Positions 26,201 to 35,686 of a stretch of DNA of 64,000 bases are shown in pieces (within the stretch, counting starts at the first letter, position 1; each line of letters begins with the position of its first letter). Origin of the DNA: an uncultured Odoribacter sp. GTDB lineage: Bacteria; Bacteroidota; Bacteroidia; Bacteroidales; Marinifilaceae. The notes under the pieces are model-generated. The model was not told where the DNA came from. It worked only from the letters and a program-made list of their open reading frames with translations, and ran no database searches. The translations under genes were made by a program, and so were the position numbers. The DNA lies in assembly GCA_944321165.1 (NCBI GenBank), contig CALUKE010000011.1, positions 1 through 64,000 on the forward strand. The letters run 5' to 3'.

Positions 26201-29076
26201 ACAAAGTCATCAGTGATCTCAGTACACTCCAGACAACGGTTAACGGACTTGTTAAAAGTGTGACTTATAACAGTGAAACTGGTGTATTGACTGTAACTCC
26301 GGTAAATGGAGAAGCTATTAATTATACGCTGGGACAGAAGATTCCCGAGTATGAACTGAAAGTAGATGGCACCTCTTGTTGGTTGGTAAAAGACGGTGTA
26401 CAGGTGGGTGACAAATTGGAAATTACTCTTCCTGTTATACCGGAAATTCCAGAATACGAAGAATTTAATCCGGCATTATTAACAGTTGCTGTAGTAGATG
26501 GCCAATATGTGGTTTCTTATAATAAAGTTCCAACCAATGTTACCATTCCGGTTCCAGCAGGGAACAGTATCGTTAAAGACGGTAATACTGTAACCATTAC
26601 CATGGGCGATGAAACAGTTACTTTTACCCTTTTTGCAGGAAATACCTTGACCAGTCTGGTTTTTATCCCGGAAGCATATTATCAGGGAATCGAAGCCATG
26701 TTGGCAAAAACTTACGAATACGAGGCTTTGACTTTGGCAACAGTAGATGCTAATGGAAATTATCCGACAGATGCCCCTGTAACAGGAGAAGCTGCTTCTG
26801 TAACTCCGGGCTTGGTTGCTCAGTATCATCTGAATCCTTCCAATGTGAATCCGGATCTGCTGGTGAAAGAAAACCTGTCATACATTGCAGAAGATAAGTC
26901 ATATACCAGAGCTGCCGTTACACCATCCATTGATGCCGCTTCTGTAAAAGACAATATTTTAACAGTAACCTCCACTTTGTCCGGTGGAACCATCAAAGAC
27001 ATTGAGAATGACGATCAGGTAACCGTATTGGCCCTTCAGGTTGCCATGAAAGGCGTAGAAGATACAGTCATTACTTCTGATTATGCCGCAGTAAAAAAAG
27101 CCGTGATCAACAACATCGTATTGTCTGAAGTCGTTGGAAAAGCAAGCGAAGTAAATTGTGATAATAGCAAGCATCTGTATACAACTGCAGCTGCCGCCAT
27201 TGCTGCCGATCCTCAATTCGATATTGTATGGAATGATGAAGATGGAATGGATATTGCCGAGTTAATACAAGCGCATTATGATGTGGTAGGAGAAGTTCCT
27301 GTTCATACCATTTGGGATAACAATGCAAATGCAGGAACGGTTGAAAACTACGGTTTCAAATATACTTATGAACTGGTAGGTTATACTTCCGGTGACAACC
27401 AGACTTCTCAGAGTGCTCACGCAGCATTGAAAGGTTCCATTCTGCGCGCTCAGATGACCAAAGATGGAAAACAACAGGCTTTTGGTGCAGAACAAAGCAG
27501 AGCAACAATCGGTCGTATGCCGTTGGTTCGTGTCGTATTGAAAGACACCGTTAATGACAATAACGTGGCTGTTGGATATATAAAGTTTGAAATTACTTCA
27601 ACTGCACAGGAAAATGAAATTACCGTAATCGATCCGTTTGTATTTACTGAAGGCTATACCGTAAGTTGTTCTACTGATGCCATCGAACACGAAATCTCTT
27701 GGGCACAGGCAGAAGAACAGATCATTGCCGTACTGGGTCTTTCTAAAGATGAATTTGAAACTCAATTCGTATTGGATGGATTTGCGGCAAACACAACTCC
27801 TGCTACTCAGTATGACAACACAACAGCAAATGCACAGGAAGTTGTTGCGGCATTCGGTGAAGTTAACAAAACAACCAGCGATACAGAAGGTCAGATGACT
27901 GAAGTACTGCAATGGACTATTACGGCTGATGAAGCTTATGAGTATTTCGTAAATCCGAAGAATACTTCCAAGTCTGTCATCGTTCGCTTCACGAAAAACA
28001 ATGGAGGTACTTTCCACTATGTATACGTAACGTTTACCTGGACTCCGAGTCCGTTGAATGTAACTCCTGCCGGAGAAGTGGATGATGAATCTAAATTTGC
28101 AGAATACTGGTTTGATACCAATAGCAATGTAGGTGGATCCGGTTATGATGAAGTACATGCAAACGTGAAAGTTCCGAATACAGGAGAAACTTCTGCTGAT
28201 TGTACTTTTGAAAAAGATCTGCATGAATTCTTTGCAAATAATAAAGTTGTTATCAAAATGGACGAACCGGCTATTTATACAGACTACACTGATGACAAGC
28301 TGGAGAAAACATTTAAGTTCACGGAACCGACTGTAAAAGAAGCCAAAGGTGTAAGCGGAAAGACTTATGTATTAGGCGTTTCTGCAGATGGCCTGAGTTT
28401 CTTGGCTGAAGTAAAAGTAAACGAATCAACGGTCGTTTCTGAACTTTCCGAAAAAGTGGCCGTTATCGATGCTAACGGAAAAGTTACCTATCAGGAAAAT
28501 GATGTGGCAAAAGATCTGTTGAACTATGCAGATCATATCGATTTGGCCAACACATTGACCGCCAGAGTAGTGATCGAAGCTGAAAATGGTTGCGATAAAG
28601 GCTTGAGCGAATTGAGAAACGATGAGTTTGATGTGAAGTTCTTGCGTCCGATTTCAATTGTAGCCAAAGACAATGAGGGTTTGACCGACGGTTTGGACAA
28701 TGGTGATGAAATTGCGCTGGTTGACATCATGTCTTTCACAGACTGGAGAGAGAAAGCATTTACGGAGGAGAATGATTACTTCAATTATTATGGTATTACA
28801 GCCGTTTCTATTGATCCGGACATGACAACCACCAATGCAAACAACAGTGACATTACGAAAGATCTTTTGAAGGATGTTGCTCCGCAAATCAATTTGACCT
28901 TCACTGCAGCAGGTACATTGAGCCTGACTGATATGGGTAAATTGAATTATAAGAACAATGGCGGTGTTCTGGGTGCAGACTTCCAAATTCGGGTGTATGT
29001 AACCGTTGAATATAAATGGGGTAAAGTAGTTGTTCCGGTAGATATTACCGTTCACAAAACTACTGCACAAGGATAA
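26083..29076 (+). CDS. Large phase-variable surface lipoprotein 2 (DUF4988-like N-terminus)
   Basis: A lipoprotein of 997 residues with the same signal and SCKDYDDDI start as lipoproteins 1 and 4. A short coiled coil (about 30-55) is followed by a small domain, SVTYNSETGVLTVTPVNG and YELKVDGTSCWLVKDGVQVG, resembling the DUF4988 / PL29 N-terminal domain; I see no lyase catalytic part. Family blocks follow: LTSLVFIPEAYYQGIEAM, GRMPLVRVVLKD with YIKFEI, EYWFDTN, FLRPISIV, FTDWREKAF and VTVEYKWGKV. Site B lies upstream, but no consensus promoter does, so it is predicted OFF here and ON after A-B inversion. A hairpin and a small lipoprotein gene follow. Confidence 0.85.
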   Translation: MKQTTKFLCILMCMVLGLSLSFQSCKDYDDDIDSLNNRVDKVISDLSTLQTTVNGLVKSVTYNSETGVLTVTPVNGEAINYTLGQKIPEYELKVDGTSCWLVKDGVQVGDKLEITLPVIPEIPEYEEFNPALLTVAVVDGQYVVSYNKVPTNVTIPVPAGNSIVKDGNTVTITMGDETVTFTLFAGNTLTSLVFIPEAYYQGIEAMLAKTYEYEALTLATVDANGNYPTDAPVTGEAASVTPGLVAQYHLNPSNVNPDLLVKENLSYIAEDKSYTRAAVTPSIDAASVKDNILTVTSTLSGGTIKDIENDDQVTVLALQVAMKGVEDTVITSDYAAVKKAVINNIVLSEVVGKASEVNCDNSKHLYTTAAAAIAADPQFDIVWNDEDGMDIAELIQAHYDVVGEVPVHTIWDNNANAGTVENYGFKYTYELVGYTSGDNQTSQSAHAALKGSILRAQMTKDGKQQAFGAEQSRATIGRMPLVRVVLKDTVNDNNVAVGYIKFEITSTAQENEITVIDPFVFTEGYTVSCSTDAIEHEISWAQAEEQIIAVLGLSKDEFETQFVLDGFAANTTPATQYDNTTANAQEVVAAFGEVNKTTSDTEGQMTEVLQWTITADEAYEYFVNPKNTSKSVIVRFTKNNGGTFHYVYVTFTWTPSPLNVTPAGEVDDESKFAEYWFDTNSNVGGSGYDEVHANVKVPNTGETSADCTFEKDLHEFFANNKVVIKMDEPAIYTDYTDDKLEKTFKFTEPTVKEAKGVSGKTYVLGVSADGLSFLAEVKVNESTVVSELSEKVAVIDANGKVTYQENDVAKDLLNYADHIDLANTLTARVVIEAENGCDKGLSELRNDEFDVKFLRPISIVAKDNEGLTDGLDNGDEIALVDIMSFTDWREKAFTEENDYFNYYGITAVSIDPDMTTTNANNSDITKDLLKDVAPQINLTFTAAGTLSLTDMGKLNYKNNGGVLGADFQIRVYVTVEYKWGKVVVPVDITVHKTTAQG

Positions 29077-29111
29077 CGCAAGATTGTTTTGAAATACCAT
29101 TTAGGAAGGGG

Positions 29112-29134
29112 GAGGCGTGTTTTTGACACGCCTC
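29112..29134 (+). terminator. Hairpin with T-run between lipoprotein 2 and its small companion
   Basis: GAGGCGTGT and ACACGCCTC form a 9-bp stem with a TTTTG loop, followed by a T-run at 29137-29143. It looks like an intrinsic terminator, but it lies between two genes likely to be co-transcribed, so it may limit rather than stop expression of the small gene. Confidence 0.8.
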
Positions 29135-29158
29135 TCTTTTTTTATGAAATCCGATGAA

Positions 29159-29638
29159 ATGAAAACGAAAAATCTTCTATTGATCATATTATTCGTCTGT
29201 TCTTTGGCGGCTTGCCGACACAATGAAAAGAAATCGACTGATATACAAATACCTGTTACGGAATCGACCATGTATCTGACAGCCAAAGATACCATGGCTG
29301 TCATGTACTTGATGGATCGGTTTATGGGATTGGTAAAAGAACAACAGTATGATACGGCCAGTATGCTTTTACGAAAAATAGCAGTTGTCGAACGCTCCTC
29401 TCGTCCCATCCCATTGAAACGCGAAGAAGCAGCTAAAATAGCAGCAATGCTAAAACAATTTCCTGTACAGGATTATGAAATAGAACACATTATTTTTAAA
29501 AAGGCAGATAACAACGAAGTAAAATGCCGCATACGGTCGGGACAAACGACTATAAACTGGTATTTTAAACCAGTCCGTTATATCGGTCGCTGGAGTTTAT
29601 GCTTAAAAGGATTTGGGGATACTTCAATCATCAACTGA
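29159..29638 (+). CDS. Small lipoprotein, companion of large lipoprotein 2
   Basis: A 159-residue lipoprotein. The start MKTKNLLLIILFVCSLAAC gives a clean signal with the lipid-acceptor cysteine; an earlier ATG at 29144 and a GTG at 29117 would fall in or next to the terminator hairpin. The mature part (KDTMAVMYLMDRFMGLVKEQ, QYDTASMLLRKI, MLKQFPVQDYEIEHIIFKK) is paralogous to the small lipoprotein at 39084, sharing KDT-A-M, a short helical part and FPV-Y-E. I recognise no named domain. Its constant position behind a large lipoprotein suggests it helps that protein's assembly or display. Confidence 0.75.
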   Translation: MKTKNLLLIILFVCSLAACRHNEKKSTDIQIPVTESTMYLTAKDTMAVMYLMDRFMGLVKEQQYDTASMLLRKIAVVERSSRPIPLKREEAAKIAAMLKQFPVQDYEIEHIIFKKADNNEVKCRIRSGQTTINWYFKPVRYIGRWSLCLKGFGDTSIIN

Positions 29639-29675
29639 TTAGGACCAATTTCATTAGAAACATAACCAATTTTTT

Positions 29676-29710
29676 AGGTGCTCTGAAAGTCTATCGACGG
29701 AAGAGCACCT
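29676..29710 (+). terminator. Terminator after the small lipoprotein gene
   Basis: AGGTGCTCT (29676-29684) and AGAGCACCT (29702-29710) form a stem with a 17-base loop followed by TTTTT, 37 bp after the stop. Confidence 0.82.
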
Positions 29711-29803
29711 TTTTTCTTTATTGAAAATAACAGACTTAGAAACAATTTGAAGATCGTCTGTATATCTCTTTTTTTTAATCCGTATTAATGTGCTTCAACC
29801 ATG

Positions 29804-29824
29804 CCGTTATCTGTGAAATAACAG
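29804..29824 (+). repeat. Recombination site C
   Basis: Arm CCGTTAT, spacer CTGTGAA, arm ATAACAG, in inverted orientation to site A. It lies 94 bp upstream of the lipoprotein 3 start. The DNA upstream (29740-29803) contains no consensus promoter pair. Confidence 0.86.
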
Positions 29825-29918
29825 GATATTTAGGCTGATAAGGATATTGAAAAGAATATTAGATGTGTGATTATTCACTTTTTATTTTTTTAAATTTATA
29901 AATTTAAAGTTTTTAACT

Positions 29919-32900
29919 ATGAACAAGAAGTTTCTAAGTGTGGTCCTGTTCAGTGCCTTGGTATTTGGTTCTACAGGAACATTTGTGTCTTGTAAAGACT
30001 ATGATGATGACATCAAACACTTACAGGAGCAGGTTGATCAAAAAGGAACTGAGTTGGCAGATCTTACCAGCCAGCTTAAAACTTTGGAATCTGCCCTGGA
30101 TGCTGCAAAGAAAACTGCTGAAGATGCAAAAGCTGCTGCTGCTGCTGCACAATCAGCCGCAGATGCTGCAAAAGCAACTGGTGACGAGGCTTTAGCTCAG
30201 GCCAAAGCAGCTGAAGCAAATGCACAAACAGCCATTGCTGCAGCTGCTACTGCCAAAGAAGAAGCTATCGAAGAAGCTAAAAAAGAAATAGCAGCCTTGC
30301 AGGCTTTACTCGAAGAAAAAATTGACGGAAAAGTTAGCGAGGAAGATTTTGCTGCCTTCAAAGAAGTATATGAAGTAGCTATTGCCGATCTGGGTGGTAA
30401 AATCGAAGGTATCCAGACTGGTTTAAATACGCTAACCGACAAGGTTGCTAAAAATGCAGAGGATATCCAGGATATCTTTACCATCATTGGTACTACTTCT
30501 GCTTTGGAACAGGATCTGCTTACTCAGATTAAAGCATTGCAGAAATATGACTCGTTGTGCGCAGATAAGTTCAATGATCAGGGAGAACAGCTGGCACAAT
30601 TGCAAGCTGATCTCAAAACTACAAATGAAAAAGTAGTAGAACTTCGTGCAGAAGTTCTTGGTAAAATTGATGGGTTAGATGCTTTGTTGAAAACACTTCG
30701 GGGCGATTTTGATACATTTGTTGGAACCACCTTTGAAGAATACAAAGAAGCCGTAAAAAAAGAACTGGGAACGCTCGATACTGATCTGTCAGGATTGCAG
30801 GAAAGTTTTGAGACTTATCAAAAAGAAATGGCTGACAATTTGAAAGGTATTCAAAATGATATCACCACGATTAAAGGCGATATTACCAATATCAACAAAA
30901 AAATCAGCGAAGAAATCATGCCTGATTTAGCATTGCTTCACACCCTGATTACTTCTCGTTTAACAAGTATCACATTTGCTCCGAGCTATTTCTGCGATGG
31001 AATTGAGGCAATCAAATTCAGTTCTTTGAATTATGATGCCATGGAGGAAGATGAAAATGCAGAGATTCCGGGTGTATATAAATTCTCTACTGCAAATTTG
31101 GCTACCGCCAGTTATCATTTCAATCCGGCAAGTTTCAATCTGAAAAATGCCACTTATCAGTATGTTGATCGTCAGGCAGAAGTATCAACACGTGCAACAA
31201 GTAAATTGGTCGCTATTGAAGGTGTTCCAGAATTGAATGCAACAACTGGTACTGTAGATTTCAAATTGCGTCGTCTGAATGCCTGGACAAATGAATTACC
31301 CAGCGACAACAATACAAACAAAGTAAATATTATCGCATTGCAGGCTACGTTACAGGGAGATGCGATTGATAAAAATGAAAGCAATGTTGTCGTTACTTCT
31401 CCGTATGTAATGGTTGCTGATATTATTTTAGATAAAGATGATGTTCGTATTGCTGATAAAGCGACCTTAAAAACAGCTGGAGACAAAGCCCATTATGCTG
31501 TGTTATTCGATGCTTGTAAAGATGAAGAGCCGAGATACAAGATGGCTTATGACAAAGAGTTTAATTTGAAAGAGTTGGTTGCAACCTGTTTCGGAACAGA
31601 GGATCACAATGAATTCCCGATTGAAGACTATAAACTGTCATATCGCTTTGCTGTAGCAAGTAGTGCTTATAAAATTCCTTCAGCTGATACTGAAACCGAT
31701 CAGCAGAAATGGATTAAATGTAATGATGCCGCAGAAGGTATTTTCCAAGCTGAAGGATTCAACAAAGAGGCTATCGGTCGTACTCCGATTCTAAAGGTTG
31801 AATTAGTTGACGAAGATGGACATGTTGTTCGTCGAGGTTTCGTAAAAGTTGAAATCATCGCTGAAAAATCAGATGATATGTATATCGGTAACGGTATTAC
31901 ATATGAAGATATCGTTTATACATGTGCCAATACATTAACTGAAGTATATACCATCTCAGAAGAATACTTGCGTGAAAACTTGTACCGCGTAATTACCAAT
32001 GGAAAAGAAAGCAGTATGAGCCACGAAGAATTCTGGAGTCTGTATTCTTTTGAAAAGGCCGAGGTAACTAAGAATGGTATGGTTTCTGGAATTACTGTTC
32101 CGGAATTAGTTGATGGAATTTCTGACGACGGTAAAGCTACCAAAAAAGTAACATGGCAGTTTACACATGGCGAAGTAGGCAAGATCGGTGTTGGTGGTAC
32201 TAATTTGGTTGCAACTTTGGTGGTTAAGAATAAACTAGCTTCTTCAGAATATCCGGAAAGAGTTTATTTCAAATTCAATGTGAAGGTAGTATTACCCACG
32301 TTTACTTTGGATAAACAAGAAAATGATCTGTATTGGTTGAAAAATGGAGAGACTTATGTAGCTTACAAAGTGAATGTAGCTGTTCCGGAAACTCCTCAGT
32401 CACCGGCAGAAGAATGTATCTTCGAAAGATCATTGGAGGAAGCTTACTCTACTTACAATGTCGCATTTGACGTTAAGGAAGTTTGTACAGACGACTATTA
32501 TGAAGTGATAGCAACTTATAACAATGGTGTCGCTACGGCACTTCCGATGAGCGGAGTACAAATTAATGGCTCTACTATTTCGCTGAATAAATCAGATGCT
32601 AATATCAAGATTGCATTGAACAGCGAAAAAGGTCTGCAAGCTGTTATCGCTCACAGATACAAACTTGATAGTGGCGATATCATTACCGTAAATGAATTTA
32701 TGGTAACATTCATCCGTCCGGTAAACTTGAATATGCCGGCAGGTGTAACTGTGACAGACGCCATTGATGGTGGTGATGTGGCTAATTTCCAATACAATGG
32801 TCTGTTGACAGACTGGAGAGGAGAAGCAATTTTTGCACCTGACTGGGAAATTGTAACGAAGACTTATGGATCTTGGATACCCAACTATGTACCTGAATAT

Positions 32901-33668
32901 ACTTGGACTGAAGGACATTATGAACTCGTAAAAGAAGCAGAATTCAGTGTAGAGCGTGAAACCGTTTCAATTACAGTTGGTGCTGACTTGAAGATGTATA
33001 CAGGATCTGCAACATATAAATTCATGAAAGTTGGTATCTTTACATGGGAAGAAGGAACAAAGACATTCTATGTTAAAGATCTTAAGTTGACTCAGGATGC
33101 TGTGAATACAGAATTGGAGGCTCAAGTTCAAGAATTTATGAGCAAGAACTCACAGATCTATGCCCAGTATGAAAAAGTAGGAGAAACTCAATTTAACACA
33201 ACTGTTATTTCTGAGAGTCAACAGGTAGAATACACCTATATCAAAGACATCAAGTATGTGCCGGCAGAATACAAATGGATTGATGGCAATTGGGAAATAG
33301 TACCTCATGAATGGACCGAAAAGCCGACCTATGAAGGAACGACTCAAGGACAGGTTGTTGGAGATTGGAAATGGTCCATTATATCTTATGAAGAACATGA
33401 ACTGATTCCTGGCCAGTATTGGGACTTCTATGGTGAATTCTCAGAGGTTAAACTCGATCTTGACAATGTACGAACCAGCTTGGATTACAACGGCAATAAA
33501 TTACCTTCCGGAGCTACATTGGTACAAGTTGGAAATACTGTGAAGTATGTAAATGTCAGCTCTCCTGTAACGTATCAGTATACCATTACTATTCCGGCTA
33601 GCATTGACTACGGTTGGGGAACTGTTTCAACAGAGCTGGTAATTACAGTAAACCCAAAAACTAAATGA
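29919..33668 (+). CDS. Large phase-variable surface lipoprotein 3 (long coiled coil)
   Basis: The largest family member, 1249 residues. The signal differs from the other three (MNKKFLSVVLFSALVFGSTG) but converges on SCKDYDDDI at the lipidated cysteine. Residues about 28-345 form a very long Ala-rich coiled coil. Family blocks follow: LTSITFAPSYFCDGIEAI, GRTPILKVELVDEDG with FVKVEI, FIRPVNLN, LLTDWRGEA, and near the end YGWGTVSTELVITV. The C-terminal third has Trp-rich segments (YVPEYTWTEGHYELV, YVPAEYKWIDGNWEIV) absent from the others. Site C is upstream without a promoter, so I predict it is OFF in this arrangement. No small companion follows; a terminator does. Confidence 0.85.
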   Translation: MNKKFLSVVLFSALVFGSTGTFVSCKDYDDDIKHLQEQVDQKGTELADLTSQLKTLESALDAAKKTAEDAKAAAAAAQSAADAAKATGDEALAQAKAAEANAQTAIAAAATAKEEAIEEAKKEIAALQALLEEKIDGKVSEEDFAAFKEVYEVAIADLGGKIEGIQTGLNTLTDKVAKNAEDIQDIFTIIGTTSALEQDLLTQIKALQKYDSLCADKFNDQGEQLAQLQADLKTTNEKVVELRAEVLGKIDGLDALLKTLRGDFDTFVGTTFEEYKEAVKKELGTLDTDLSGLQESFETYQKEMADNLKGIQNDITTIKGDITNINKKISEEIMPDLALLHTLITSRLTSITFAPSYFCDGIEAIKFSSLNYDAMEEDENAEIPGVYKFSTANLATASYHFNPASFNLKNATYQYVDRQAEVSTRATSKLVAIEGVPELNATTGTVDFKLRRLNAWTNELPSDNNTNKVNIIALQATLQGDAIDKNESNVVVTSPYVMVADIILDKDDVRIADKATLKTAGDKAHYAVLFDACKDEEPRYKMAYDKEFNLKELVATCFGTEDHNEFPIEDYKLSYRFAVASSAYKIPSADTETDQQKWIKCNDAAEGIFQAEGFNKEAIGRTPILKVELVDEDGHVVRRGFVKVEIIAEKSDDMYIGNGITYEDIVYTCANTLTEVYTISEEYLRENLYRVITNGKESSMSHEEFWSLYSFEKAEVTKNGMVSGITVPELVDGISDDGKATKKVTWQFTHGEVGKIGVGGTNLVATLVVKNKLASSEYPERVYFKFNVKVVLPTFTLDKQENDLYWLKNGETYVAYKVNVAVPETPQSPAEECIFERSLEEAYSTYNVAFDVKEVCTDDYYEVIATYNNGVATALPMSGVQINGSTISLNKSDANIKIALNSEKGLQAVIAHRYKLDSGDIITVNEFMVTFIRPVNLNMPAGVTVTDAIDGGDVANFQYNGLLTDWRGEAIFAPDWEIVTKTYGSWIPNYVPEYTWTEGHYELVKEAEFSVERETVSITVGADLKMYTGSATYKFMKVGIFTWEEGTKTFYVKDLKLTQDAVNTELEAQVQEFMSKNSQIYAQYEKVGETQFNTTVISESQQVEYTYIKDIKYVPAEYKWIDGNWEIVPHEWTEKPTYEGTTQGQVVGDWKWSIISYEEHELIPGQYWDFYGEFSEVKLDLDNVRTSLDYNGNKLPSGATLVQVGNTVKYVNVSSPVTYQYTITIPASIDYGWGTVSTELVITVNPKTK

Positions 33669-33711
33669 TAAGAAGTTTTAAAAACTTCAGGGTTAGCTAA
33701 TTAAGAGAATA

Positions 33712-33739
33712 GAGGGTGTGTCGTAATTGACACGCCCTC
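33712..33739 (+). terminator. Terminator after lipoprotein 3
   Basis: GAGGGTGTGTC and GACACGCCCTC pair (one G-U) around a 6-base loop, 43 bp after the stop, followed by a short T-rich stretch. Confidence 0.75.
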
Positions 33740-33870
33740 ATTTCTTAGGAGGTAATACAATAGAAGGGACTTTAAGAATTATTCCACCATCCAATGCTCG
33801 ATATTTCGAGTCTCGGCACTGAAATTTGCACCGATCCCAATGAGATCCTAATCACAAGAATAAAGCAGCA
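33740..33870. other. Spacer before the ATPase gene
   Basis: No gene or convincing regulatory site is visible in this stretch; a small inverted repeat occurs around CTCGATATTTCGAG. Confidence 0.5.
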
Positions 33871-33969
33871 CTATTGGCAGTACAATTTGAATTTATATCA
33901 AAATTATCGGCAGTATCCATATTTATTTTGAATAAATTATCGGCAGTATAAATTTATTTGCTATCTTTA
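33871..33969 (+). repeat. Three tandem 33-bp units upstream of the ATPase gene
   Basis: The core TTATCGGCAGTAT occurs at 33904-33916 and 33937-33949, with the variant CTATTGGCAGTAC at 33871-33883, spaced exactly 33 bp each (about three helical turns). The AT-rich remainder of each unit is similar but diverged. The array ends 20 bp before the ATPase start, so it may be an operator array for that gene. Confidence 0.7.
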
Positions 33970-33988
33970 TTGCGGAAATTCAGAAGTC

Positions 33989-35263
33989 ATGGATATAAGA
34001 GAGCTTGAAAGAGTCCTGCTGGACCAGAAGGAGGAACTCGAAGCATTGAGAGGTAAGAGTTTTTGTCACCGTACAGAAGAACACCTGATAGATTTGGAAA
34101 GCAATCTTGCACAAGTGGTTATCGGTGTGAGAAGAAGCGGTAAGTCTACATTATGCTTTAATGCTCTGGAAGAATCGAAGGTCAGCTATGCTTATGTCAA
34201 CTTTGATGATGAAAACCTGTATGACCTTACGGTTAAGGACATGAACGATGTTCTTCAGGTTCTATATAGTATATACGGCGATTTCACTCATCTTTTTTTC
34301 GACGAAATCCAGAATATCGAAGGCTGGCATCTTTTTGTCAATCGCATGTTACGCAAAGGGATTCATCTATTATTGACCGGAAGCAATTCTAAATTACTTA
34401 GCGGAGAGTTGGCCTCACATCTTACGGGAAGACACCATACTATTGAACTACTACCCTTCTCATTCAAGGACTGGTGCAACTATAATGGCATCACTATGAC
34501 TCCGCTGACAACAAAAAACATGGGATTGCTCATGGGAGCTTTTGACAAATACCTGCGACAAGGCGGATTTCCTGAATTGCTTGTGGAACATAATCAGACA
34601 AGCTATATCGATTCGCTGTTTCATAATATCATAACGCAGGATATACAGAAGCGATTCAAGATCAAGTACACCGATTCATTAGAACGCCTGGCCGGACATC
34701 TGCTCAACATTTCGCCAGCCATAATAGTCAAGGAGAAATTGCAGGAACAATTCGGATTTAAGAGCCATCACACATTGGGTAATTATCTCTCTTATCTGAC
34801 ACAGACTTATCTGATATGTAAGGTCAGCAAGTACTCGACAAAAAGCAAGGAACGTTCCGTAGCAGAAAAGGCCTATGCGATAGATGTTGCTTTCATGAAT
34901 AAACGGGAAAATGCCTTGGCTGGTGAAAATCTCGGATGGAGACTTGAAACAATTGTGTATCTGGAACTCCGCCGTCGGATCAAGACAGAAGAAGAAGACA
35001 TTTATTATTTCAACAACGGAAATGCGGAAGCGGATTTTGTTGTCTGCAATGGAAATAGAGTTGTTGGAATATATCAGGTAACTTACGACATCGAAAATCC
35101 CAAAACCCGCAGACGGGAGATAAACGGAGCCGTTGCTGCGGCCAAAAATACCAAATGCAACAATGTGTATATCCTGACAGATCATCAATCGGAGACAGTC
35201 GTTCATGATGGGATTACAATAAAAGCAATGCCTGTGTGGGAATGGATTATTCGGGAAGAATAA
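33989..35263 (+). CDS. AAA_14 / DUF4143 ATP-binding protein
   Basis: A cytoplasmic ATPase of 424 residues. It has a Walker A at GVRRSGKST, Walker B at HLFFDEIQN, a sensor-like LLLTGSNSKLLSGELASHLTGR and the arginine-rich region typical of AAA_14. The C-terminal DUF4143 part is a PD-(D/E)XK-like fold (AEADFVVCNG, GIYQVTYDI). Such proteins are widespread in Bacteroidota and often lie near mobile DNA, but their function is unknown. It sits between lipoproteins 3 and 4 with its own repeat array upstream and is not obviously part of their units. It would be carried along by an A-D inversion. Confidence 0.88.
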   Translation: MDIRELERVLLDQKEELEALRGKSFCHRTEEHLIDLESNLAQVVIGVRRSGKSTLCFNALEESKVSYAYVNFDDENLYDLTVKDMNDVLQVLYSIYGDFTHLFFDEIQNIEGWHLFVNRMLRKGIHLLLTGSNSKLLSGELASHLTGRHHTIELLPFSFKDWCNYNGITMTPLTTKNMGLLMGAFDKYLRQGGFPELLVEHNQTSYIDSLFHNIITQDIQKRFKIKYTDSLERLAGHLLNISPAIIVKEKLQEQFGFKSHHTLGNYLSYLTQTYLICKVSKYSTKSKERSVAEKAYAIDVAFMNKRENALAGENLGWRLETIVYLELRRRIKTEEEDIYYFNNGNAEADFVVCNGNRVVGIYQVTYDIENPKTRRREINGAVAAAKNTKCNNVYILTDHQSETVVHDGITIKAMPVWEWIIREE

Positions 35264-35565
35264 TTAATCTGTCACAATACAGGTAAAGAAATTTAATTCA
35301 ATACTCTAATCTACTGGGAAGTCAGTAATTCTTATTTATATAGTACCGTCACACTTTGATTGTCAAATATAAGATATACCCATTATCAGATATTGGGAAT
35401 TATTCTTTCATACGGTTATAAAATTTTATATCGATTTACTTATTCGTAAGTATAACCAACAAAAATCAGCTATCAGATTCTGTAAAATATTCTATCTAAT
35501 CATTCAAGTTTTAAAACACACATTCACATTGACTGTCAGTCATTTACAAGAAATGTTAAGAAATG
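35264..35565. other. Intergenic region upstream of site D
   Basis: About 300 bp of AT-rich DNA with no gene, RNA or TTTG / TAnnTTTG promoter pair that I can find. The lack of a promoter here is the reason lipoprotein 4 is predicted OFF. Confidence 0.55.
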
Positions 35566-35586
35566 CCGTTATCTGTGAAATAACGG
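35566..35586 (+). repeat. Recombination site D
   Basis: Arm CCGTTAT, spacer CTGTGAA, arm ATAACGG: the only copy with perfectly symmetric arms. It lies 141 bp upstream of the lipoprotein 4 start, the same distance as site A to lipoprotein 1, and the DNA on its gene side closely matches that of site A. Confidence 0.9.
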
Positions 35587-35686
35587 AAATATTTTTAATA
35601 AAAAATAAAAAATTAGGTGTGAACAATCATTATAAACAACTTAAAAACACGGCAAAGAATTTAAGGAAAAAAGAGACAAAAAAAAC

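Noticed and set aside
24342..35586. Reading the 21-bp sites as att sites of an integrated element
   Set aside because: There are four copies, each placed upstream of a lipoprotein gene, no mobility genes other than the recombinase, and one is inverted. That fits inversion rather than integration.
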